Shown here one piece after another: positions 34,938 to 44,320 of a stretch of 64,000 nucleotides of DNA. Under the pieces are notes generated by a model. The model had not been told where the DNA came from. It saw only the letters and a list, made by a program, of their open reading frames with translations, and searched no databases. Both the position numbers and the translations under genes were made by a program. Origin of the DNA: Candidatus Pristimantibacillus lignocellulolyticus (GTDB taxonomy: Bacteria > Bacillota > Bacilli > Paenibacillales > Paenibacillaceae); assembly GCA_023639215.1 (NCBI GenBank), contig CP097899.1:4212001-4276000 (forward strand), written 5' to 3'. How positions within the stretch are numbered: the stretch's first letter is position 1; the number at the start of each line of letters is the position of its first letter.

Positions 34938-35603
34938 TTATTGATTATTAAGAATAATAGTATCAACTATTTTACGGAGTTGAAGTTGTGTTTCTTGCGA
35001 AGCAATAAATTCTTCATTTTGAACCATTAATAATTCCCATCTATCTTTTACAGCATCATATTTTTCTGTTCCGAGTTCATGAGATATTACAACTAGTTCA
35101 TCAAGGATGTTGGATATGATTTGAATTTCATCTACTTCCTTCTCATCTAATGTGAAATAGTGCCTTTCACCATCATTAAGAATGTGTTCGTTGTGATTAT
35201 TAAACAAATGATCGAAATATATGGATATATTTTGAAATGAATCAAATAAAGTAAAGTTGGTATTACTCATTGCACTAAGATCCATATGATCTTTTGGATG
35301 TAGTGTATTGTATAACATTAAAAATTCACTTTGAATGGTTTCCATATTATTGAATCCAGTTTGCAAATAATTTCGATTGGTTCCAATTGGACCAACATAC
35401 ATTCTACGATCCGATATTGCTTCTTTCAAAGATTCATTAAGTGACGATAGCTTATAATATTTAGATAATCTATTATTTATAGCTACTTCGTATAGCGCAT
35501 GATCTGTTCTTTTACTTTTATTATATTGGTTAATGTTATAACTCACCGATACCACGAGCAGCACAACAATAATTAAGGTAATGATTTTCAATTTAATGTT
35601 CAT
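34938..35603 (-). CDS. Membrane-anchored protein, unknown
   Basis: A 221-aa protein with an N-terminal membrane helix (about residues 5-23) and a large mostly helical extracytoplasmic domain. No lipobox. AGGAGACG precedes the ATG. Not recognised. Confidence 0.6.
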   Translation of the reverse strand: MNIKLKIITLIIVVLLVVSVSYNINQYNKSKRTDHALYEVAINNRLSKYYKLSSLNESLKEAISDRRMYVGPIGTNRNYLQTGFNNMETIQSEFLMLYNTLHPKDHMDLSAMSNTNFTLFDSFQNISIYFDHLFNNHNEHILNDGERHYFTLDEKEVDEIQIISNILDELVVISHELGTEKYDAVKDRWELLMVQNEEFIASQETQLQLRKIVDTIILNNQ

Positions 35604-35759
35604 TATCGTCTCCTTTATGATCGTTCAAGAATTTATTTTAATAATCTATTCCTCTCAATTCATCCAATAACTACAGCAAAAAATATGTAACAGAAAAGCA
35701 AGAAAACCGCCGCTGCATGAATATTGACTAATAAACAAAATTACCCCTAGTTATTAAAC

Positions 35760-36515
35760 TTACTTTGAAATAGTCATTTTCATTCTCCAAACGATCGAAG
35801 CAGCTACAATACCAATAAAAGTTCCACTAAATGGAGCGACGAACATGATTCCTAGAATATTATGACTGGATGACAAAAGTAATTTCAATAACGTAATTAA
35901 TATTGCAGTTACAATTACAATAAACCAGTACATATATTTTTGTTTTTGCGATACCTTTATCGTATTCGAACTTAATGGATTACTGCGGTACAAATAATAA
36001 GCTAACAGACTTATTAGTAATATCATTCCTAACATAGATGATCCATATTGAAGTAATTTATAAGTCGGCATATTCATAATTAGTTGTTCATTTAATACAG
36101 GCATTATATTAACAAAATGACCATGTGCATGAGTAAACTCATCTATAAATATATGAGTTACAAAACCTATTACGATAGACATTATGAGTACAATCCATGA
36201 TCTCGATGATCTTAAATTCTCTAGCTGAAGAAAATGGTAAAACCGAGTATTAAGATTATAACGAGAAGTGATATGAAGAGGTAATGGCACTTTTATTACA
36301 TAGTGAACGAGATAAGCTATAATTAAAGATAAAGGAATAGCTTGAAGGAATAATCCTGACAATGAATGACCGATACTTCTGGAAGGCTCAAGCATAACGA
36401 AATATTCTAAGTCAGGAGACATACTCCCTAATATCAACCCTGTTGTACTAAAATATTTGGGCTTTATGTACTTCAACGGTACAGCAAACATTGCATGTGA
36501 AATAGTAAACGGCAT
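35760..36515 (-). CDS. DUF4184-family membrane protein
   Basis: A 251-aa protein with about six helices. Family pattern: MPFTISHAMFAVPLKYI at the start with a His, LGSMSPDLEYF with an Asp, GFVTHIFIDEFTH with His and Asp. These conserved polar residues look like a metal site in the membrane. Function unknown. AGGAG supports the ATG. Confidence 0.78.
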   Translation of the reverse strand: MPFTISHAMFAVPLKYIKPKYFSTTGLILGSMSPDLEYFVMLEPSRSIGHSLSGLFLQAIPLSLIIAYLVHYVIKVPLPLHITSRYNLNTRFYHFLQLENLRSSRSWIVLIMSIVIGFVTHIFIDEFTHAHGHFVNIMPVLNEQLIMNMPTYKLLQYGSSMLGMILLISLLAYYLYRSNPLSSNTIKVSQKQKYMYWFIVIVTAILITLLKLLLSSSHNILGIMFVAPFSGTFIGIVAASIVWRMKMTISK

Positions 36516-36556
36516 AATAAACTCCTACTCCATACGAATTGTAGTTAATATTTTGC

Positions 36557-37174
36557 TTACATGAGTAGTTCTTTGACTCCAACATAATTATTTATAGATA
36601 ATGCTTTCGTTAACAGTTCTTTGCTGTAACCGTTAGTTTTCATTGCATTAATAATACTTTCAACACGATCTGGTCTATCTCTCCTTAAGTTAGACTCAAG
36701 TTGGATTTCCAATGGGATAATAGGTATGCTATAATCTCCAAATTCGACTTGCTTGGCAAGGGACCAAATATATTTCCCGCCTTCCCAGATTCCCTCTCCT
36801 TTATCAGAATCAGCAATTCCAGCAGAATCGGAGATATGAACAACTTCCACGTTAAATCCATTGATCATCCATTTTCCTTTAGTCCAAGAGAATCCCGAAG
36901 GAAATGTCTGAGTGTAGTATGGCTCTTCTATTGATGATAACCATTCGGAGTCGTAATATGAGAGTTCACTTTTGGTAATTATACTATACGGTGATAATAA
37001 GAAAGCTAATTTACTTACGTCCTCCTTATTTCTAACATAAATATCTATATCATTTGGAATCATTTTTGCGCCTTGCAAGACAGAACTAACAGAACCTACA
37101 ATGATCCAGTCACAATTTACACTGGAATGATGATATAATTCGCAAAATGTTTCTAGTGCACTCTCCCAGTTCAT
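36557..37174 (-). CDS. Nucleotidyltransferase-fold protein
   Basis: A 205-aa protein with the NTase-type motif IIVGSVSSVLQGAKMIPNDIDIYV (about residues 24-47; both Asp present). The rest is a small alpha/beta plus helical C-terminal part. Similar to MNT-type or DUF-level minimal nucleotidyltransferases; could also be a non-catalytic toxin or antitoxin-like protein. GGGGATG precedes the ATG. Neighbours give no clue. Confidence 0.72.
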   Translation of the reverse strand: MNWESALETFCELYHHSSVNCDWIIVGSVSSVLQGAKMIPNDIDIYVRNKEDVSKLAFLLSPYSIITKSELSYYDSEWLSSIEEPYYTQTFPSGFSWTKGKWMINGFNVEVVHISDSAGIADSDKGEGIWEGGKYIWSLAKQVEFGDYSIPIIPLEIQLESNLRRDRPDRVESIINAMKTNGYSKELLTKALSINNYVGVKELLM

Positions 37175-37244
37175 AAATACATCCCCAATTTCTGATTTAA
37201 TGTAGATTTCTAGTCAACATTGTGAAACCATAAATACTTTAAAG

Positions 37245-38126
37245 CTAAGAAAAGGTAAGATAGTTAATGATTTCTGTGTTTACTAACTGGGCTTGCTCGT
37301 GATTAATCGCATGCCCTGTATTTTCTATAATCTTATACGATAATTGATGTGCCTGAAGCCTTTTTATTGACTTCGGATAGTAACTCAATATGTCTTTGTC
37401 ACCAATTAGAAATAAGGATTTATTTCTGAGTAATTTGATTTGATCATGATCAAATATAGTTACTTTATGCTGCATCATGGATTTATTATTGAAATATTTA
37501 AGGAGATAATACCAGTGATTCATTAGCTCACTATTATTTTCGAAAACGGAATGATTAGTTCCACTTAACTTTCTAAGTAGCTTCTTACAACTTTTTTCGG
37601 TTGGAAATAGTGCCTCCGGTAAGAAGGCTCTCATCATCTTGCTCATTACTTCAAATTGGCTACCTGCAATACTTCCAGCCATACAAACAATTTTGGTAAC
37701 TTTAGACGGCCTAATAATTGCATAATAATAGGCTAAGTAAGCCCCATATGACACCCCTGCAATATGTGTTGTTTCTATTAATAATGATTCTAGTACTTCA
37801 TCTAACCAAGTCGTTTGATTAAATTGCTTATAATACGTTTCATTCGGTTCGCTCTTACCAGAACCGCCAATGGCATCTATTGCAATAACATAGAAATGAT
37901 CAGATAACTGTTGTATATTATAGATCCACATCATCGCTATGTTGTCGCCTGTACCATGTAGTAGTACTACTGGAGGTTTATCACGAGAACCTGCTGTTAC
38001 AATATGTGTGCTGCCATACGAAGTCTGAATATCCATTTCTTCGTAAACTACATCCCAATCTACTAACAATCTATCATAAGAATCAAAGATAAGTTGTTGA
38101 CCTTCACTAGATTTGTATCTTTTCAT
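37245..38126 (-). CDS. Alpha/beta hydrolase
   Basis: A 293-aa alpha/beta-hydrolase with the full triad: oxyanion HGTGDNIAMMW, nucleophile GVSYGAYLAYY (GxSxG), Asp in IGDKDILSYYP, and His in ENTGHAINHEQ. Possibly an esterase or lactonase. AGGGTG precedes the ATG. It lies 13 nt upstream of nothing recognised; the phosphatase gene is next on the same strand. Confidence 0.85.
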   Translation of the reverse strand: MKRYKSSEGQQLIFDSYDRLLVDWDVVYEEMDIQTSYGSTHIVTAGSRDKPPVVLLHGTGDNIAMMWIYNIQQLSDHFYVIAIDAIGGSGKSEPNETYYKQFNQTTWLDEVLESLLIETTHIAGVSYGAYLAYYYAIIRPSKVTKIVCMAGSIAGSQFEVMSKMMRAFLPEALFPTEKSCKKLLRKLSGTNHSVFENNSELMNHWYYLLKYFNNKSMMQHKVTIFDHDQIKLLRNKSLFLIGDKDILSYYPKSIKRLQAHQLSYKIIENTGHAINHEQAQLVNTEIINYLTFS

Positions 38127-38139
38127 TAAGAATCACACC

Positions 38140-38853
38140 CTACTTAGAATGATTGGAAATCGCTATCGTGTTGTATTGACCCTTTTCTAAGATTAATCCG
38201 TTTAGCTGTAGACCATATGCACATCCGCCATCAATTCCGATCTTATCTTCTCCAAACCACACATCTGCTGAACCATGAATATCAAATACTTTTGTATGTC
38301 CAAATACTACCTTCTTATCAATGGCTGTTGGATGCAGGTAAAACTCATCTTTAATGTACATGAAATCATGATCGGTTTGTTCTTTCCAGTTGACATATTT
38401 AGGATTTATACCTGCATGAACATATATATGATGATCGTCTTCATAAAAAAGTGGTAAGTTACTTAGGAAGTCAATATGATGACTATAATTCTCTCTAATG
38501 ATTGAGATTGCAGAATTTAAGTCGAGTTTCGAGTTCATATTGTTATGATCACAATAACTATTTATTGTATCAATTCCACCATGCTGGATAAATTTAGATT
38601 CAATAATGTCATCTTTATTTCTAATTAAATCCACTAATCGTTGATCATGATTACCTCGTAATGCGACAGCACCATATTCTTTGACAAGAAACATCACTTT
38701 ATCAACTACTTCTTTACTGTTAGGCCCTCTGTCTACATAATCACCAAGTAAAACTAACTTATCCGAAGTTGTTGTTAACTCCAACGAATTAATTAATTGA
38801 TCAAATTGATCTATACAGCCATGAATGTCGCTGATCATAATAATTCTACTCAT
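38140..38853 (-). CDS. PPP-family metallophosphatase
   Basis: A 237-aa phosphoesterase of the protein-phosphatase/diadenosine-tetraphosphatase (PrpE-like) type. Motifs are ISDIHGCIDQ, VLLGDYVDRGPNS, LRGNHDQR, YVHAGINPKY and VFGHTKVFDI, so both metal sites are complete. It could act on phosphoproteins or Ap4A. GGAGGT supports the ATG. 13 nt separate it from the hydrolase gene, so they may be co-transcribed. Confidence 0.88.
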   Translation of the reverse strand: MSRIIMISDIHGCIDQFDQLINSLELTTTSDKLVLLGDYVDRGPNSKEVVDKVMFLVKEYGAVALRGNHDQRLVDLIRNKDDIIESKFIQHGGIDTINSYCDHNNMNSKLDLNSAISIIRENYSHHIDFLSNLPLFYEDDHHIYVHAGINPKYVNWKEQTDHDFMYIKDEFYLHPTAIDKKVVFGHTKVFDIHGSADVWFGEDKIGIDGGCAYGLQLNGLILEKGQYNTIAISNHSK

Positions 38854-38924
38854 AAACTACCTCCATTAGATAAATTAATTTAATTCTATCATAAATTGGA
38901 AATTAGTTGTCTCAAAAGTGTAAT

Positions 38925-39227
38925 TCATAGATAGTCAGGTTGAGTAATTCCAGTTTCAAGAATTGAGCTAATGTAATCTTCCTCAATTGCCCATTGTTCT
39001 AGCGCACTTAATACTGTTTTTGCAACTCCTATTCCTCTATAGTCTTCTTTCACATAAATTCTTTTCATTTCGACTACATTGTCAATTTTCGTTTCCTTAA
39101 AACAACCACACCCTACAGGTATGCCAGCATAATAAGCAACAATTACTCGAAAATCTAAGTTTACGTAATTAAATTCAACAAAATTTTGTTGTGTACCTGG
39201 ATATCTAACGTGAATGTTCTTTATCAA
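38925..39227 (-). pseudogene. Truncated GNAT acetyltransferase remnant
   Basis: A 100-residue piece of a GNAT. It holds RVIVAYYAGIPVGCGCFKET and the acetyl-CoA loop KRIYVKEDYRGIGVAKTVL, then stops at ETGITQPDYL, before the conserved C-terminal LYxxxGY segment. Its N-terminus is also short, with a stop codon just upstream and a TTG (39227) that has no ribosome-binding site. A shifted frame after the stop reads IYELH, suggesting a frameshift. The upstream 78-aa gene overlaps its 5' end by 23 nt. A non-functional relic is most likely. Confidence 0.7.
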
Positions 39228-39441
39228 TATCTGATAGTTGCTGTTTTAACTTATTTTGCTCGGTAATATAACTTTTACTACTAAGGATATCACTTGATTT
39301 TTTACCAATCTTGTCATAAATCATGACTAATGACAATGAAATAACCGCAAAGTTATAGATTAGAAATCCTGAAATTTCAAATTCATTATAGATAACGGTA
39401 TTAAGAACGATAAATAGAGCAAATGCCAATAAATACTTCAT
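39205..39441 (-). CDS. Small membrane protein, unknown
   Basis: A 78-aa protein with two N-terminal helices (about residues 3-20 and 28-44) and a charged tail EQNKLKQQLSDIDKEH. AGGAGGG precedes the ATG at 6-7 nt. Its 3' end overlaps the GNAT remnant, so its own C-terminus may have been created by that recombination event. Confidence 0.5.
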   Translation of the reverse strand: MKYLLAFALFIVLNTVIYNEFEISGFLIYNFAVISLSLVMIYDKIGKKSSDILSSKSYITEQNKLKQQLSDIDKEHSR

Positions 39442-39478
39442 TTAATTCTCCCTCCTATTTTAAAATAGATGGAATTCT

Positions 39479-40291
39479 TTATATATCATTATTAATTTCA
39501 TTCATAATATAATTCATATAATTAATTGTATCATTTCTTCTTTTTATCTTAGATCGGTAAAGTGATTTTGATACGTTTTGTCTTGCATTAATTGATTCAA
39601 TGATAATGTTGTGAAATTGATTTGGTACAATGTTTAATGCATAATTACCTGCTGCTACTTTAGTAGTTATCTTATGTTCACGAAAAGTATAGTACAACCG
39701 AGTTATGCCAAGTACTCCCCATTCAATCTCAGAAACTCTAAGGTAAAGTAAATATGAATATAGAGAGCGCCAACTAGATGATTTCTGTATCCAGTTCTTC
39801 CAGTAACCATTTAAGTTATCGTGCATCTTTGCAATTAATAGATCCCAATCTAAAGAAAAGTTTAATTCCTTCGCAGCAGGTCCAATAATATTAATCCCAA
39901 AATGTTTCAATTCATACCATGTGACAAGATTCATTTCAAAATAGCCCTGTTCCTGCATTCGACCATCCGAATAGTATGGAAAGGGATCTACTTCTTCTGA
40001 AAGCTTCCCTACATCATCCCAAGTAATATAGATTCCGCTTAAATTTGGCTTCTTATATTTTCCCTCAACTTTTTGATGAATTTGGTTGAGTTGATCAATT
40101 TCAGTCTTACTTAATCTTTCATCAGATATCGCTATAAAATCAATATCACTCCGTTCTAACGAATAATCACCCATTGAAATAGACCCATAAATATAAAAAC
40201 CTTTAATTAATTTAGAATTAATCCGTTGAACTTCATCTAAATATAAGTCTATTATTTCATTAATTCTGGGATGTAAGTTAGGACGTATCAT
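39479..40291 (-). CDS. Nucleotidyltransferase-fold protein, aminoglycoside-adenylyltransferase-like
   Basis: A 270-aa protein with GSISMGDYSLERSDIDFI (about residues 31-48), both Asp in place, and a C-terminal helical half with SKSLYRSKIKRRND, as in AadA/ANT(9)-type enzymes (DUF4111 C-terminus). It could adenylylate spectinomycin or streptomycin, but substrate residues cannot be judged by eye. Weak ribosome-binding site. Confidence 0.8.
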   Translation of the reverse strand: MIRPNLHPRINEIIDLYLDEVQRINSKLIKGFYIYGSISMGDYSLERSDIDFIAISDERLSKTEIDQLNQIHQKVEGKYKKPNLSGIYITWDDVGKLSEEVDPFPYYSDGRMQEQGYFEMNLVTWYELKHFGINIIGPAAKELNFSLDWDLLIAKMHDNLNGYWKNWIQKSSSWRSLYSYLLYLRVSEIEWGVLGITRLYYTFREHKITTKVAAGNYALNIVPNQFHNIIIESINARQNVSKSLYRSKIKRRNDTINYMNYIMNEINNDI

Positions 40292-40324
40292 CTCGGTTCA
40301 CATCTTTCATTTAAAAAGTTGCAC

Positions 40325-41110
40325 TTAACTAATTCTCAGATTACAAACAAATATAAGTTCTGGCCCTTCTTCTATTGGACGGAGATCATAATATCCGAAT
40401 TCTTCTCTAATGTTGAATCCACTTGTAACTAGTAAGTTTCTAAGCTGTTCTTCATAGTAATACTTCATTGCTAATTTCTGAGTATGCTTTTGTGTTGTGC
40501 CATCTGGCTCTTCAATGTAATATATGTGCTCGGGGTAAGTAATCTGTTTATCTGTATCTATACTTTTACGTATTTGAGTTCTTGTTACCTTTTTATTAGT
40601 ATTCTGATCATAAATTACCCAATCTTCATGCTCATCTTGTACCCATGTTTCATCTAGCAATCCGTAAGGACGATATGCGGTTAGTATGAACACTCCATCT
40701 TCAGTTAATTGAGTTCGAACGTTCTTTAAAAATCGTGTTATCTGACTTTCTTCAGTAAGTAACTGGAATGATCTAAAAGGAATGATTATTAAAGAGAATT
40801 TCTTATTAGAAATGAATTCGGTCATATCTGCTACGAAGGGGTTGACTCTGCTTCTTGTATCCATACTTTCATTCAATAATTTATGTTCTAGTACTTTGAT
40901 CATATGATCAGAAAGATCAATACCGGTAACATTAAAGCCTTCCCGAGCTAGTGGGATACTTATCCTTCCGGTACCACACGCTACTTCTAATATTTCTTGA
41001 CCGTATTGATGGGCGTAGTCTATGTAAAATGAGAGATCGTCCTTTACTATATCTCGTTGATCCAAATCGTATAGGTATCCTATATTATTATATTGATTAG
41101 TTATCTCCAT
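40325..41110 (-). CDS. Class I SAM-dependent methyltransferase
   Basis: A 261-aa methyltransferase with motif I ILEVACGTGRISIPLAR, VTGIDLSDHMI and IIIPFRSFQLL. The start is close to AGGAGGTGA; the next in-frame ATA (two codons in) is better spaced but not needed. It overlaps the upstream HAD gene by 14 nt. Substrate unknown. Confidence 0.85.
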   Translation of the reverse strand: MEITNQYNNIGYLYDLDQRDIVKDDLSFYIDYAHQYGQEILEVACGTGRISIPLAREGFNVTGIDLSDHMIKVLEHKLLNESMDTRSRVNPFVADMTEFISNKKFSLIIIPFRSFQLLTEESQITRFLKNVRTQLTEDGVFILTAYRPYGLLDETWVQDEHEDWVIYDQNTNKKVTRTQIRKSIDTDKQITYPEHIYYIEEPDGTTQKHTQKLAMKYYYEEQLRNLLVTSGFNIREEFGYYDLRPIEEGPELIFVCNLRIS

Positions 41111-41765
41111 TCACCTCCTTTATGATTTCTATTACTTCCATTAACTCTTTAATCGTTTGACAGGTTACTTCTGGACGTTCGTAGTAGTAATCTTCTTTCC
41201 ATATGCCTGTCATTCCCGCCGTAATGGACCCTTTAACATCGTTTTGTGGGTGGTCTCCCACATAGATCGCTTCGCTTGCACATACTTGCAATCGTTGTAA
41301 CATTCTTTCAAATATTTCAGTTGCTGGTTTCTTTATCTTTTCTTCCTCTGATACTACAATCACGTCAAAATAATCGGTTATACCAAGTCCTCTAATATTT
41401 GATCTTTGAAATTGAGAGTATCCATTCGTGATGATACCTAATTTTAAGTTCTTAATTTTTAATTCGTTCAACATTTCTTCCATCCCACTAAAGCCAATAC
41501 AATGATGTTGAAAGCGTTCGAGATAATCTTCTAATAATTCTTTACTTGTAATATTCAGTTGATATTCATCAATCAGTTGTCGGTACACAACATCTTTCCA
41601 AACATAGCCACGCTGATGCAATTCAATAAATCGTTGTCTGAAAATTGAATACTCTATTTTCTGTAATGCTATTAGCGCGTTGTATTGCGCGAATAGAAAC
41701 TCTTTTAAGGAACTTTCTCGATCTAGCAATGTTCCATCTAAGTCAAAAATTACTGCTTTGATCAT
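41097..41765 (-). CDS. HAD-superfamily hydrolase
   Basis: A 222-aa HAD protein with FDLDGTLLDRE (motif I, both Asp), ITNGYS (motif II), Lys in KIKKPATEIF and GDHPQNDVKG (motif IV). Helical cap at about residues 20-85. Resembles YjjG-type nucleotidase or noncanonical-pyrimidine phosphatase. GAGGTAA supports the ATG. It overlaps the methyltransferase gene downstream. Confidence 0.85.
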   Translation of the reverse strand: MIKAVIFDLDGTLLDRESSLKEFLFAQYNALIALQKIEYSIFRQRFIELHQRGYVWKDVVYRQLIDEYQLNITSKELLEDYLERFQHHCIGFSGMEEMLNELKIKNLKLGIITNGYSQFQRSNIRGLGITDYFDVIVVSEEEKIKKPATEIFERMLQRLQVCASEAIYVGDHPQNDVKGSITAGMTGIWKEDYYYERPEVTCQTIKELMEVIEIIKEVNGDN

Positions 41766-41809
41766 TTCTATTACCTCTTATTCATGTCTATTATGTTCCG
41801 AGGGAAGAC

Positions 41810-41850
41810 AGACGCCCACCTTAGATAGATCTTATCTTAGGTGGGCGTCT
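41810..41850. repeat. Dispersed inverted repeat, GCCCACCTTAGAT family, copy 1
   Basis: Arms 41810-41826 and 41834-41850 pair over 17 bp with one mismatch. No T-run follows on either strand. Lies between the HAD gene (start 41765) and the end of the 86-aa membrane gene (stop 41957). Shares the core GCCCACCTTAGAT with copies at 47179 and 51306. Confidence 0.8.
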
Positions 41851-41956
41851 ATGTTGAGTACTCTATATTACTGGATGTTTATGGTTTATCTACTTCTTAC
41901 AACGATGGTTGCTCTAACAATGTTGCATTACAGTACTCAATAAAGAAATTTCACTT

Positions 41957-42217
41957 TTATTGATTCTTCTCATTCTTAATAATACCTGTGAAAATTTCGG
42001 CTCTCCTTGATTCGATAATTATTATCTCATCATCCTTTTTAACATAATCAGTTAATGAAACAACAAATAATATTATAAAAACACCAAGAACTATGCTTTC
42101 TATTATGATTAGAAAGAGAAACTTTGAACCGGTGAGAGCTAATGTTAATTGCACGAGTGTAATAATTATCAAGAAAATTATTGAGTATAATGATCTTTCA
42201 ACATATTTGTTAGTCAT
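41957..42217 (-). CDS. Small membrane protein, unknown
   Basis: An 86-aa protein with two membrane helices (about residues 10-30 and 35-55) and a polar tail. GGTGA precedes the ATG. Not recognised. Confidence 0.5.
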   Translation of the reverse strand: MTNKYVERSLYSIIFLIIITLVQLTLALTGSKFLFLIIIESIVLGVFIILFVVSLTDYVKKDDEIIIIESRRAEIFTGIIKNEKNQ

Positions 42218-42244
42218 AGTTCACCGTCCTAATATGAGATAACT

Positions 42245-42652
42245 TTATATGTTCTTAGTAAATATAATTTCCAAAGGCTCATCTTCGAGTAATAAGCTAC
42301 CTGAATCCCGATAACCTAATTTTCTATAAAAATGCTGAGCCCCTTCATTAGCTAAGCTAGAGGTCATAACCAAGTTAAAACCGAGCTTCTTCATTTCATC
42401 TTCCCAAAAAAGAACTGCTTTCTTACCAAACCCTTTACTTCGATAGGTTTCATCAATCCAAATCATATTCATAAAAGGTGTATTATCCCAGAAATATGAA
42501 TGCCGCATCCACCCAACGTTATTAGCTTCTTCATTCTCCAGAATATAAATTTCATTTCCCTTAATTTTGGGTAAGATTAAGCTTTCTAAAATATGTTTAT
42601 CATGTTCTCTAATATATTCGTAGTGCGAATCAGTTGCAGCAATTATTCTCAT
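42245..42652 (-). CDS. GNAT-family N-acetyltransferase
   Basis: A 135-aa acetyltransferase with motif A MIWIDETYRSKGFGKKAVLFWE (loop RSKGFG) and motif B EGAQHFYRKLGYRD. Complete though short. GAGGAG precedes the ATG. Substrate unknown. Confidence 0.85.
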   Translation of the reverse strand: MRIIAATDSHYEYIREHDKHILESLILPKIKGNEIYILENEEANNVGWMRHSYFWDNTPFMNMIWIDETYRSKGFGKKAVLFWEDEMKKLGFNLVMTSSLANEGAQHFYRKLGYRDSGSLLLEDEPLEIIFTKNI

Positions 42653-42713
42653 TATTATTACTCCTCTATTATGAATTAACTATACTCATCCTGTTCTCTA
42701 ACCGGACTCTGAA

Positions 42714-43286
42714 TCATTTCAAAAGATAGTTATAATATGCTGAAAATTCTCTTATTATTGAGTAGATATCTCTAATCTCAAAGATTTTGGCATGGGCTGA
42801 ATATACTTCTTTAATATCCATTTTACTAAATGCTAATTTGGTCCTAGATACATGGAAATATTGAGAGATAACCATCACAGATTCAAATTTTAGTTCATCC
42901 ATAATCTTGCTTGTATTCTGGGCGGTCATATAAGAGTTGTACCCATTATTATCTTCTATAATGTTGTCTTCTGGTATCCCTTTATCCACTAAGTAAGATT
43001 TCATAACTCTTGCCTCATCGAAACCTTCCTTACCAGTACCACCACTTACAATGATAAAAGAATAGTAACCATCTTTATAAAGTTCTATGGACCTATCTAA
43101 TCTTGCTTTTAACCGTATAGAAGGCTGTCCATTAACTTCTACTTTATTTCCTAATACTACTGCTGCGTCAACATGTTTCAATTCATCATTCAATCCATCT
43201 ATTACTACGAAAGTAGTGTGAATAATAAACCAGATGAAAAGAATGGTTACTATTATTAATAAACGTTTATTTGTAATAACGTTCAA
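42714..43286 (-). CDS. YdcF/SanA-like (DUF218) protein
   Basis: A 190-aa DUF218 protein: an N-terminal membrane helix (about residues 8-28), then AAVVLGNKVEVNGQPSIRLKARLD, IIVSGGTGKEGFDEA and YNSYMTAQNTSKI. Members include SanA, ElyC and YdcF, which are linked to envelope integrity. TTG start close behind GAGGTGA. Precise role unknown. Confidence 0.82.
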   Translation of the reverse strand: MNVITNKRLLIIVTILFIWFIIHTTFVVIDGLNDELKHVDAAVVLGNKVEVNGQPSIRLKARLDRSIELYKDGYYSFIIVSGGTGKEGFDEARVMKSYLVDKGIPEDNIIEDNNGYNSYMTAQNTSKIMDELKFESVMVISQYFHVSRTKLAFSKMDIKEVYSAHAKIFEIRDIYSIIREFSAYYNYLLK

Positions 43287-43308
43287 TCTCTCACCTCATT
43301 CCCAGTTA

Positions 43309-43650
43309 TTAAGGAGAAATATAAGAAGTAATCAGCGAAAAAGCCAAGAAACCTAAAATAATTAGTGCAAGAACTATAGAAAAACTTTTTACAAAACCAT
43401 TTAAAAACGCAGGCTCACCCTTTTTACGCGGACCAAGATAAAACTCTCGAATCCATAGAACAACAGTGCTTGCTAAACTTGTTTTCACAGCAAATCTAAG
43501 TAATTTTAGTAAGTACTCCCGTATCGAGATTGAGTAAATTGTAGTCACATTAGATTCTATACGTGTTATAGTATCTGGAATAAAAATAATAGCTAGAGCT
43601 AGCCCAATTAAAAATCCGTATATTGCTCCCTTTACTAATTTCTTTTCGAT
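43309..43650 (-). CDS. Membrane protein with apparent ATC start codon
   Basis: A 113-aa protein with two or three helices. From ATC at 43650 the frame reads IEKKLVKGAIYGFLIGLALAIIF, a typical membrane-protein opening with a first helix, and GGAGG lies 8 nt upstream. A stop codon (TAG) lies just before that site in frame, and no ATG/GTG/TTG occurs before GTG at 43548, which has no ribosome-binding site and would remove the first helix. So ATC is the best start. The conserved tail includes LWIREFYLGPRKKGEPAFL. Function unknown. Confidence 0.62.
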   Translation of the reverse strand: MEKKLVKGAIYGFLIGLALAIIFIPDTITRIESNVTTIYSISIREYLLKLLRFAVKTSLASTVVLWIREFYLGPRKKGEPAFLNGFVKSFSIVLALIILGFLAFSLITSYISP

Positions 43651-43690
43651 ATTAAAAACCTCCGAATACTACTCTATTTTCTTTGAACAA

Positions 43691-44278
43691 TTACTTTGAC
43701 AGTATCCCTTGTTCCACAGAATTATTAATTATCGATTGTGCATATTCCCACAACTCATTTGAGCCATTTGCAATCTCTTTGTTGCGATTGAAAACCTGTT
43801 CGCTAGTAATATTGTATTTCAGCCAAGTGTCACCTTGATTATTGTGATTATGGATGAGCGGTTGTAAGCGATCCAGTGATGAAGCGAATTTTGCTTCGTC
43901 TGTCTCCTTTTTCTCAAATTCAATCCATAAATCCATTAGTTCTTGCTCTTGTTCAGCTGGTAATATTCCAAATAATCTCTTTGCCGCTTGAACTTCTCGG
44001 TCAAACTTATCTACATAACCTGAACTATCATACGCAAAGGTATCACCTTCATCTATCTCTACCAAATCATGTATTAACAGCATTTTTATAACTCTAAGCA
44101 AATCAATTTTATTATTTGCATTGTTCTGTAGAATTAACGCCATCATCGCAAGATGCCAAGAATGTTCCGCGTCGTTCTCTAATCTTGAACCATGCATGAT
44201 TTTAGTCTTTCTCTCAATTGTTTTGAGTTTATCTATTTCTATTAAGAAATTCATTTGTTCTTTCAATAAAGTATCCAT
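43691..44278 (-). CDS. HD-domain hydrolase, YfbR-like
   Basis: A 195-aa HD protein: His in AEHSWHLAM, the HD pair in LLIHDLVEIDEGD and a later Asp in SSLDRLQPLIHNH. Resembles YfbR-type 5'-deoxyribonucleotidases. AAGGAG supports the ATG. Substrate inferred from family only. Confidence 0.85.
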   Translation of the reverse strand: MDTLLKEQMNFLIEIDKLKTIERKTKIMHGSRLENDAEHSWHLAMMALILQNNANNKIDLLRVIKMLLIHDLVEIDEGDTFAYDSSGYVDKFDREVQAAKRLFGILPAEQEQELMDLWIEFEKKETDEAKFASSLDRLQPLIHNHNNQGDTWLKYNITSEQVFNRNKEIANGSNELWEYAQSIINNSVEQGILSK

Positions 44279-44320
44279 TTAGTATCTCCTTATAAGGTTG
44301 TTGCCTATTCTTCGAGAATT

